Assembly: GCA_030595845.1 (NCBI GenBank)
Contig: JAUVCL010000014.1
Span: 1 to 20,744, forward strand
Direction of reading: 5' to 3'
From: Campylobacterota bacterium
Lineage (GTDB): Bacteria > Campylobacterota > Campylobacteria > Campylobacterales > Sulfurovaceae
DNA length: 20,744 bases
The position numbers and the translations under genes are program-made. The notes beneath the pieces are model-generated. The model was not told the DNA's origin. It worked only from the letters and a program-made list of their open reading frames with translations, and did no database searches. Shown piece by piece: positions 15,122 to 20,744 of this stretch (positions within the stretch are counted from its first letter, which is position 1; every line of letters begins with the position of its first letter).

Positions 15122-15526
15122 ATATTGGAAACAGATAAATATATGTCTATTTGTAACCAACAAGCACTTTATAGGCAGGTTAAAGAGAGTGAAAATTCTC
15201 AGTTGATGTCAAAATTGCTTGTGGCCTATACGAAAAATCTTGCAAATGGATGTATTGTCAATGCATCCCAAACACATAAGATAGGGAATAAGACGGTAAA
15301 GAGTTATGGTACTTACCCTCAAAAAGTCACTGAATCAGACATTAAGATGAAGCTAAAAGCAGGGCAGAGTATAGAGCAAATACTTAAACCTTATATCCCT
15401 GAATATCATCAGTTTAGCTGCCTTACAAAATCATATCATCGTTTGAAGAAGATTCCCGAAACGCAAGAAAGTACACTTCATAAAATACGTCTCAACATAG
15501 AAAGAACAAAATTAATGAAGCCGGGT

Positions 15527-15529
15527 TAG
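15527..15529 (+). other. In-frame amber codon 2 of the L,D-transpeptidase frame
   Basis: TAG between GGT and GGA at codon 173, a few residues before the conserved VNIPDF that opens the YkuD domain. The ATG at 15566 would start after that motif, so a fragment begun there lacks the first strand. Confidence 0.85.
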
Positions 15530-16243
15530 GGAAAAACATATGCTTTAGTTAATATACCAGACTTTATGGTTCGTCTTATCGAAGAGGACAAAACATCTGT
15601 TAAAATGAGGGTTGTAGTGGGTAAGAAAAAACAGAAAACACCTATATTTTCTGAAGATCTTTCATACATAACACTTAATCCACAATGGTCTGTGCCTGAC
15701 AGTATTGCTAGAAATGAAGTCATTCCTGATTTGTTGAAAAACCCGAATTATTTGACAGAAAGTCGTATGGTTATGCGCAAAACATATGATCTTAATTCAA
15801 AAAAGTTAACCCCTGCTTCTGTTGACTTAAAAGCTTATGTTGGAGGAAAAGGGTATGTACCGTTTAAGTTTATCGAAGTACCTTCCAAGAAAAATGGTTT
15901 GGGACGTGTGAAGTTCATTTTCCCAAATCAGCACTCAGTCTATATGCATGATACACAGTCAAAGTATCTCTTTAAACGTAAAGTACGTGCTTACAGCCAT
16001 GGCTGTGTTCGACTTTCAGATCCAATGGCCATGTTGGATTATGTCTCGAAACACTATACTGCTACAAGTGAAGCAGACATTAAAAAGAAATATGACTCAT
16101 TAAAAACACATTATGTCAAAATTACGAAAAGATTGCCGGTGCATACATCATATTTAACTGCCTATGTAGATGATTGTAATGAGGTATTGGTATTTAATGA
16201 TATTTATGGATACGATAAAACACAAAAGTTGAACTTCTAATTT

Positions 16244-17107
16244 ATGTCAACTATGACAAGGGCTTGGCTGATACTGGCTGATATCCTTGTCATGATTCTT
16301 CTTATCAGTTCGCTCATACTTCTTCATCTCAACCCTCCCCAAAAATTAAAAAAACATACACCTCTTCCTATAGAAGAGAATGCCACTTCCGATACCTTTC
16401 TTCTACCCTCCCTGGATTTAAATGCTACAATAACCTTGGAAGACCTGATACGTATGGGAGCAGAACTAAGTACAGAGGAGTATGTCATAGAAAATCCATT
16501 TTTAAGCAGAACACTTGATGAGGGCTTAGCAGAACTTTCAGCCAAAGTAGGGGACCCTGTTTTTATACGTATTTTTAAAGAGGAGTCACTCCTGGAAGTG
16601 TGGATACGCACGGGTACAGAGTATCAGCATTTAAAAGACTATGTCATCTGTGCCTACTCTGGAGCACTTGGCCCCAAGCTTAAAGAGGGTGACAGGCAGG
16701 CTCCTGAAGGGTTTTACAAAGTGAAAAAACATCAGCTTAATCCCAACAGTAAGTTTCATCTCTCTTTTAATTTAGGTTATCCAAACCAATATGACCGTGC
16801 ACATGATCGTACAGGCTCATTTTTGATGGTACACGGGAACTGTGTTTCTGATGGATGTTATGCCATGACAAATGATAAGATAGAAGAGATCTATGCCTTG
16901 GTAGAAAGTGCCTTGCAAAAAGGCCAAAAGTATGTACAGGTTCATGCCTATCCTTTCCGTATGACAGAAGAGATGATGGCATTATTTTCAGAGAATGAAT
17001 GGTATGACTTTTGGGTCAATCTCAAAGAGGGGTATGATTATTTTGAAGCAGAGAAATCACCGCCTCATATAAAAGTAGAGGATAAAAGATATAGTATATA
17101 TGAATAA
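16244..17107 (+). CDS. Membrane-anchored L,D-transpeptidase-family protein, YafK/DpaA-like
   Basis: 287 residues. One membrane anchor at about 8-28, a Pro/Asn-rich linker, and a YkuD-fold domain (about 100-240). EGDRQAPEGFYKV (148-160), FHLSFNLGYPN (171-181), and TGSFLMVHGNCVSDGCYAMT (190-209) with H197 and catalytic C205 match E. coli YafK (DpaA) better than cross-linking Ldts. DpaA detaches lipoprotein from peptidoglycan, so this enzyme may cut or make links at DAP in the periplasm; which one is inference. The ATG is three bases after the stop of the interrupted transpeptidase, with no clear ribosome-binding site, so translation probably depended on coupling to that gene. The ambers upstream could therefore affect its expression. 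Confidence 0.88.
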   Translation: MSTMTRAWLILADILVMILLISSLILLHLNPPQKLKKHTPLPIEENATSDTFLLPSLDLNATITLEDLIRMGAELSTEEYVIENPFLSRTLDEGLAELSAKVGDPVFIRIFKEESLLEVWIRTGTEYQHLKDYVICAYSGALGPKLKEGDRQAPEGFYKVKKHQLNPNSKFHLSFNLGYPNQYDRAHDRTGSFLMVHGNCVSDGCYAMTNDKIEEIYALVESALQKGQKYVQVHAYPFRMTEEMMALFSENEWYDFWVNLKEGYDYFEAEKSPPHIKVEDKRYSIYE

Positions 17108-17300
17108 TAGTTATCATAGTTACTTATGAATAATTCCATAGTGGTATGTTTTATGCCAAATTGATACACCGTTATAGCACTTATATACATATACCTTGAC
17201 TCTTTCACCTTTTGTACCATTATTTAAGTTTTTTTGATACAATGTAGTTAAGAAGATGTGATTGAGATGCCTATCTAGGTATTATCATAATCATACTTCA

Positions 17301-17325
17301 AGCTGATCATTGAAAGTGGTCAGCT
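17301..17325 (+). promoter_or_regulatory. Leader stem-loop before the first YCIP-motif gene
   Basis: AGCTGATCA, seven-base loop, TGGTCAGCT: nine pairs in RNA including one G-U. It ends ten bases before the AGGAG ribosome-binding site (17336-17340). The rest of 17108-17300 holds no gene; TTGACT (17196-17201) and TATTTA (17221-17226) are a weak promoter candidate. Confidence 0.5.
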
Positions 17326-17348
17326 ATATTATTTTAGGAGAAATTGTA

Positions 17349-17651
17349 ATGGAAAAAGAAACTAAACAAAAATTAGAAGAAATTGTAGCACTTGTAAATA
17401 AGGTGATGGTAGACCCTGATATTGATGTTGAGTATTGTATCCCTGAAGTAGCAACAACAGCAGAAACATGTGATACAGATGGTGATCCTTATATTTTAGT
17501 GAAGTATGTTGTCAATGAATATACGCAACCTACAAGAAAAATTCGTTTAGGAAGAACAGCCCTCCTAAATACAGCTGAAGAGGTAGCTAACCAAGTTACT
17601 TTTTCGATTGAAGAGTTTAAAGGTGAGATAGATTCTGTAGAGATGGGTTAA
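17349..17651 (+). CDS. Small acidic protein of unknown function, YCIP-motif paralog 1
   Basis: 100 residues from the ATG at 17349, fixed by AGGAG eight bases upstream and by alignment with the next gene. No signal peptide or membrane span, so cytoplasmic. It has a predicted N-terminal helix (about 1-20), the motif PDIDVEYCIPEVA (23-35), GDPYILVKY (45-53) and a C-terminal helix with EEVANQVTF (77-85) and IDSVEMG (94-100). It is acidic. About 43 of 99 aligned positions are identical to the protein at 17754-18062 (counted by eye), so the pair arose by duplication. C29 and the flanking residues are kept in both. I recognise no family. Additional cysteine C41 occurs only in this copy. Confidence 0.75.
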   Translation: MEKETKQKLEEIVALVNKVMVDPDIDVEYCIPEVATTAETCDTDGDPYILVKYVVNEYTQPTRKIRLGRTALLNTAEEVANQVTFSIEEFKGEIDSVEMG

Positions 17652-17753
17652 ATTATCTCTGTGAGCAGTTTTATTTAGGCTCATAAAGAGTGTATGTGTT
17701 TATACAGATAATGTATAGACTAGTAAATACCAGTTATAAAGAGGAGAAATAAA

Positions 17754-18062
17754 ATGCAAAATGAACTCATAGAAAAATTCGAAGACGTTGTTGATCTTGT
17801 TGATCATGCCGTATCAAATCCTGATATTGAACTAAGTTACTGTATTCCTGATGTTGCGATGACAGCAGACAATGCAAATGTTTCGGGTGATCCATATATT
17901 CACCTGAAATATATGTCTAATGGGACGCATACAATGGAACAAAATATACCTATTAAAAAGAACTATTTAAAGAAAACACCAGAAGATATAGCAAACCTTG
18001 TTACTTTCTATATTGAGCAGTTTGTAGAACAGATCGATTCTGTTGAATACGGTGCACAATAA
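17754..18062 (+). CDS. Small acidic protein of unknown function, YCIP-motif paralog 2
   Basis: 102 residues, with a strong GAGGAG ribosome-binding site before the ATG. Cytoplasmic by lack of signal or membrane segments. Shared blocks with paralog 1: PDIELSYCIPDVA (22-34), GDPYIHLKY (44-52), EDIANLVTF and IDSVEYG near the end. The middle (about 53-73) differs most, including a change from basic RKIRLGR to NIPIKK. It has only the motif cysteine. The 102-bp gap from paralog 1 contains no gene and carries its own ribosome-binding site, so each protein is translated independently. Retention of both copies with diverged centres suggests related but distinct partners, possibly a heteromer; that is speculation. 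Confidence 0.75.
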   Translation: MQNELIEKFEDVVDLVDHAVSNPDIELSYCIPDVAMTADNANVSGDPYIHLKYMSNGTHTMEQNIPIKKNYLKKTPEDIANLVTFYIEQFVEQIDSVEYGAQ

Positions 18063-18073
18063 GTATTTCCTTC

Positions 18074-18103
18074 CAGATTACAGAGCAATAGTTCTGTAGT
18101 CTG
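18074..18103 (+). terminator. Stem-loop after paralog 2, weak terminator candidate
   Basis: CAGATTACAGA, eight-base loop, TCTGTAGTCTG: eleven pairs including one G-U, starting 12 bases after the stop. No strong T-run follows directly, so termination is uncertain. The remaining gap to 18246 shows no gene. Confidence 0.4.
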
Positions 18104-18246
18104 ACCTCTCCATATTTTATTTTCTAACTCTCAAGCGTATCTCTCTCTTTTAACTCTTTTATGGAAGGCATATTCGGATTTACTTACGAAGCCAAGGAAT
18201 AGTAGCTTTATGTTAAAATAATTCAATTTAAAATAAACGGTGAACT

Positions 18247-18978
18247 ATGGCATCTAAAGAGATATATTATAAAAACAACACATTTCAACTCTCTTATGAG
18301 TTAGTAAACCCAACACAAGATAGAGTACTCCTAGTATTGCATGGTTGGGGAAGTAATAAGGAGATCATGAAGCAGGCATTTGCTAATACTTTGCCTGATT
18401 TTAAACATATCTACTTAGATATGCCGGGCTTTGGTAAGAGTAGCAATGAGATGATACTGACTACTGTAGACTATGCAAATATCATACAACTATTTCTAGA
18501 TGAATTAAGTGTCAGTGTAAGCATAGCAATGGGACATTCTTTTGGTGGGAAAGTCTCTACACTCTTGAATACACCTTGTTTGGTACTTCTTTCATCTGCA
18601 GGTATAGTGACAGTTAAACCCTGGTCGGTCAAAGTGAAGATAGCAACATTTAAGCTGCTTAAACCTTTGGGTATGAAGAAAATACGTGAACTCTTTGTGG
18701 CACCTGATGCACAGGGTATGAGTCACGAAATGTATGAGACCTTTAAAAATGTGGTAGATGAGGATTTTGAAGCTTCATTTTCAAGATCTAAAAGCAGGGC
18801 ACTGTGTTTTTGGGGAAAAGAAGACACTGCTACACCACTTTATACAGGTGAGAAGATAGCAGGACTTATAGAAAATAGCGCATTTTATCCTTTGGATGGA
18901 GATCACTTTTTCTTTTTGGCACATAAAGACTTTATCGCTCAAACAATTACAGAACAATGCAAGGAACTAACGAAATGA
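18247..18978 (+). CDS. Alpha/beta hydrolase
   Basis: 243 residues with the alpha/beta hydrolase fold. HGWGSN (32-37) forms the oxyanion region, DMPGFGKS (58-65) follows, the nucleophile S98 is in GHSFGGK (96-102), the acid is D193 in GKEDTATP and the histidine is H220 in DGDHFFFL. A complete triad and no signal peptide indicate an active cytoplasmic esterase or similar. The cap region (about 120-180) is short. Its TGA stop overlaps the murF ATG (ATGA), so the two are translationally coupled. The same pairing exists in C. jejuni as I recall, suggesting a wall-related role, but the substrate is unknown. Confidence 0.9.
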   Translation: MASKEIYYKNNTFQLSYELVNPTQDRVLLVLHGWGSNKEIMKQAFANTLPDFKHIYLDMPGFGKSSNEMILTTVDYANIIQLFLDELSVSVSIAMGHSFGGKVSTLLNTPCLVLLSSAGIVTVKPWSVKVKIATFKLLKPLGMKKIRELFVAPDAQGMSHEMYETFKNVVDEDFEASFSRSKSRALCFWGKEDTATPLYTGEKIAGLIENSAFYPLDGDHFFFLAHKDFIAQTITEQCKELTK

Positions 18979-20429
18979 TTTTAGTAAACTCACTATTTTA
19001 CACACTATTTATTTTGGCTATAGGTTATTATTTTATCACGAATTTACAGTGGTACAGTTACAAATTGAACCGTGTACTTTTCCACCATACAAAGACATGG
19101 TGGCATTTTGTCTACTTCTTATTGCCATTTTCCCTTTATGCCTTTGTGGATGGTATGAGTGAGTATGGTTTTGTTGTGGTCATTGCGTACTTGGGACTCT
19201 TGTTCCAATGGTACAAAGGACTCGATAAACCTTTGGTATTTACAGGAAGGGTGAAACGCTTCTTTATGGCTATGATCCTCGTGGCTATTTTCATCGCTGT
19301 AGCCTTTAAACATTTTGCTGTGGTTTTACCACTTTTCCTGGCTTATTTCATTTCAATGTTCATTGAGAAGATGCTTTTTAACGGCTTTAAAGTCAAAGCA
19401 CAAAAGAAGATAGAAGCAATGACAGATCTTACGGTAGTGGGTATTACTGCAAGTTACGGTAAGACAAGTATCAAAAACTATGTGGAGCACTTACTTAAAG
19501 CCAAGTACAAAACCTATGCAACGCCACGTTCGGTCAACACACTTGGCGGTGTTATGAAAGATGTCAATGATGACTTACCTGCGGATACAGAAGTCTATGT
19601 CGTTGAAATGGGTGCAAGAGGTGAGGGTGACATCGCAGAGATCACGACCTTTGTTAATCCTCATTATGTGGTAGTGGGCAAGATAGGGCCTGCACATATT
19701 GAGTACTTTAGAACGATGGAAAACATTCGTAATACTAAAATGGAGATACTCCAAACGGAGAGACTTAAAACCGCATGGATACATGAAAGTGCGATGGTGA
19801 AACCCGAATCAAATGTCCATACCTTTGGTGAAAAAGCAAACTTGGATATACGCACCAATGTAGCAGCGCCTGAGTACATTATAAATGATGTAAAGGCTAC
19901 ACTTGAGAGTACAAGTTTTACACTTTTAGATGTACATTACTCTGCGAGCATTTTAGGCGCATTTAATGCCATGAATTTAGCTGCTGCCGTACTTGTGGCC
20001 AAAGAGTTGGGACTAAGTGACGAACAGATACAAGAAGGACTTTCTACACTCAAAGCAGTGGATCATAGACTGCAACGTATTGATGCGGGAGGCAAGGTTA
20101 TACTTGATGATTCATTTAACGGAAACATAGATGGTATGATGGCTTCATTTGAGCTGGCATCAACGTATGAAGGACGTAAAGTGGTCATTACTCCGGGGCT
20201 TGTTGAGGTAGATGATGCATTGAATATTCAAGTGGCACAACGAGCCAATGAAGTCTTTGATGTGGTAGTGGTGACGGGTGATCTGAATTATGGAATCTTT
20301 AAAGATCATGTTGAAGCAGACAAGTTGGTTAAATTGGGTACAAAAGGTGAGATGGAAGCGATGCTTGTAGAAGAGACTAGGGTTGGTGACCTAATCCTCT
20401 TCGCCAACGATGCACCTAGTTTCGTTTGA
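18975..20429 (+). CDS. murF: UDP-N-acetylmuramoyl-tripeptide-D-alanyl-D-alanine ligase with membrane N-terminus
   Basis: 484 residues from the ATG at 18975, chosen over an ATG six codons earlier because AAGGA lies nine bases upstream and it overlaps the hydrolase stop. MurF adds D-Ala-D-Ala to UDP-MurNAc-tripeptide. The Mur ligase centre is clear: ATP loop GITASYGKTS (156-165), VVEMGARGEGDI (209-220) with E211, GPAHIEYF with H241, K255 as the expected carbamylated lysine, and the C-terminal DHRLQRID...ILDDSFNGN block. Unlike E. coli MurF, the first 145 residues are not a soluble UDP-binding domain but about five membrane spans (about 2-20, 42-58, 63-80, 95-111, 114-134). I believe this form is usual in Campylobacterota. 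The stop codon is part of a long nested inverted repeat. Confidence 0.93.
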   Translation: MILVNSLFYTLFILAIGYYFITNLQWYSYKLNRVLFHHTKTWWHFVYFLLPFSLYAFVDGMSEYGFVVVIAYLGLLFQWYKGLDKPLVFTGRVKRFFMAMILVAIFIAVAFKHFAVVLPLFLAYFISMFIEKMLFNGFKVKAQKKIEAMTDLTVVGITASYGKTSIKNYVEHLLKAKYKTYATPRSVNTLGGVMKDVNDDLPADTEVYVVEMGARGEGDIAEITTFVNPHYVVVGKIGPAHIEYFRTMENIRNTKMEILQTERLKTAWIHESAMVKPESNVHTFGEKANLDIRTNVAAPEYIINDVKATLESTSFTLLDVHYSASILGAFNAMNLAAAVLVAKELGLSDEQIQEGLSTLKAVDHRLQRIDAGGKVILDDSFNGNIDGMMASFELASTYEGRKVVITPGLVEVDDALNIQVAQRANEVFDVVVVTGDLNYGIFKDHVEADKLVKLGTKGEMEAMLVEETRVGDLILFANDAPSFV

Positions 20430-20542
20430 TTTTACTTCATCTTCACTCGAACAGGCTTTGCTTCGTTTAGTCACATACTATTAGTATGCTCCTGCTCTAC
20501 ACAAAACCTGTTCAACCAAACCTAAAGCAAACTCAAACGAAA
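20420..20542. repeat. Nested inverted repeat spanning the murF stop codon
   Basis: Three nested dyads share one centre region: outer TTTCGTTTGA (20420-20429) with TCAAACGAAA (20533-20542), middle GAACAGGCTTTG (20449-20460) with CAAAACCTGTTC (20502-20513, one mismatch, a G-U or A-C pair), inner CATACTA-T-TAGTATG (20474-20488). No ORF inside. Could act as a terminator region for murF and the facing gene, or be a mobile palindromic element. Confidence 0.65.
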
Positions 20543-20582
20543 TGATTTACTAAAAGAGAAAGTTTACAAAAAATTTATAGAT

Positions 20583-20744
20583 CTAGTTTACGAGTTTATT
20601 AAGGATACTGCTTTCTCCCATTTTCCCAAAAAAGAGTTCATGCTTTGCACTTTTTAATGTTATCCCGTCGACACCATTTCTACTCGTTTCAGTGATGTTA
20701 AACCCTTCTTTCATAGTTTCATGTAAGCGTTGGCTGACATACTT
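20583..20744 (-). CDS. C-terminal end of an unidentified protein (partial)
   Basis: The last 53 codons and a TAG stop of a minus-strand gene that enters from the right edge and converges on murF. The visible part contains ETMKEGFNITETSRNGVDGI and ends SSILNKLVN: soluble, mixed charge, no membrane segment or motif I recognise. The frame is open to the window edge, and it faces the nested inverted repeat at 20420-20542, which makes a real gene end plausible. Family and function cannot be named from this fragment. Confidence 0.55.
   Translation of the reverse strand, partial: KYVSQRLHETMKEGFNITETSRNGVDGITLKSAKHELFFGKMGESSILNKLVN

Larger units (their letters stand above)
15011..16240 (+). pseudogene. 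YcbB-like L,D-transpeptidase lipoprotein interrupted by two in-frame TAG codons
   Basis: One frame of 410 codons runs from GTG (15011; a GGGGG purine tract five bases upstream) to TAA. It has a lipoprotein signal with lipobox LSGC (C18), a middle region (37-172), then a YkuD catalytic domain with VNIPDF, VVVGK, H313, and SHGCVRL holding H330 and catalytic C332. These enzymes form 3-3 cross-links between DAP residues or attach proteins to peptidoglycan. TAG occurs at codon 37 (15119-15121) and codon 173 (15527-15529); no frameshift or other stop is present. Sequence flows naturally over both sites: KDEFL-x-ILETDKY, and LNIERTK...PG-x-GKTYALVNIP, the conserved entry to the domain. TAG is a true stop elsewhere here (M16, Omp85). 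A recent pseudogene is the simplest reading; readthrough or sequence error is possible. Fragments could also start at 15125 (TTG) or 15566 (ATG). Confidence 0.8.

Noticed and set aside
15119..15529. Pyrrolysine insertion at the amber codons of the L,D-transpeptidase
   Set aside because: No pyl genes are in the window, the family is not known to use pyrrolysine, and neither site is an active-site position.
10902..18062. A mobile island or prophage carrying the variable segment
   Set aside because: No integrase, transposase, tRNA or flanking direct repeats were seen, and gene content is ordinary envelope and redox functions.
18121..18175. A 15-codon minus-strand ORF starting MPSIKELKERD in the gap before the hydrolase gene
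   Set aside because: It is too short to support as a gene and has no clear ribosome-binding site; it might be a remnant but nothing proves it.

Overview
The window is AT-rich chromosomal DNA from a member of the Campylobacterota (former Epsilonproteobacteria), probably a Sulfurovum- or Sulfurimonas-like sulfur oxidiser. The call rests on protein character (quinone-type PyrD, a FabL-like enoyl reductase, a CetB/Aer-like single-PAS protein, a MurF with a membrane-embedded N-terminus) and on gene order. From memory, Campylobacter jejuni has the same skeleton: SDR, dapA, M16 peptidase, pyrD, cysS, murJ-like gene, ruvA, alpha/beta hydrolase, murF. I could not run a search, so genus is an inference.

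Layout. Positions 1-6514 hold a tightly packed minus-strand block: cysS, an outer-membrane barrel gene, pyrD, an M16 peptidase, dapA, a fabL-like gene and the start of pgsA, with gaps or overlaps of a few bases between most genes. A divergent PAS-sensor gene (6665-7189) faces murJ (7464-8870), behind which lies an Omp85-type barrel gene (8959-10158). ruvA starts a plus-strand stretch at 10324, followed by an ecotin-type protease inhibitor, a small His/Cys-rich secreted protein and another outer-membrane barrel. An NlpC/P60 hydrolase and a small cytochrome c run on the minus strand (12639-13734). Then come, on the plus strand, a BaiN-type flavoprotein, two adjacent L,D-transpeptidase genes, two tandem paralogous small proteins of unknown function, an alpha/beta hydrolase translationally coupled to murF, and finally the end of an unidentified minus-strand gene.

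Theme. Most genes serve the cell envelope: lysine/DAP supply (dapA), lipid synthesis (fabL, pgsA), peptidoglycan precursor synthesis and flipping (murF, murJ), peptidoglycan remodelling (NlpC, two L,D-transpeptidases) and the outer membrane (three barrels). The segment 10902-18062 lies between ruvA and the hydrolase-murF pair, where I recall ddl sitting in relatives, and looks like the variable part of the locus.

Most notable: (1) an L,D-transpeptidase lipoprotein whose single 410-codon frame is intact except for two in-frame TAG codons; (2) a tandem pair of about 100-residue acidic paralogs around a shared YCIP motif, the first with a stem-loop before its ribosome-binding site; (3) two copies of a 220-235 bp dispersed non-coding repeat; (4) three 10-bp tandem repeats in a barrel-gene promoter; (5) a 31-bp near-perfect palindrome between the Omp85 gene and ruvA; (6) a nested inverted repeat that includes the murF stop codon. 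No tRNA, rRNA, CRISPR array or transposase gene was seen.
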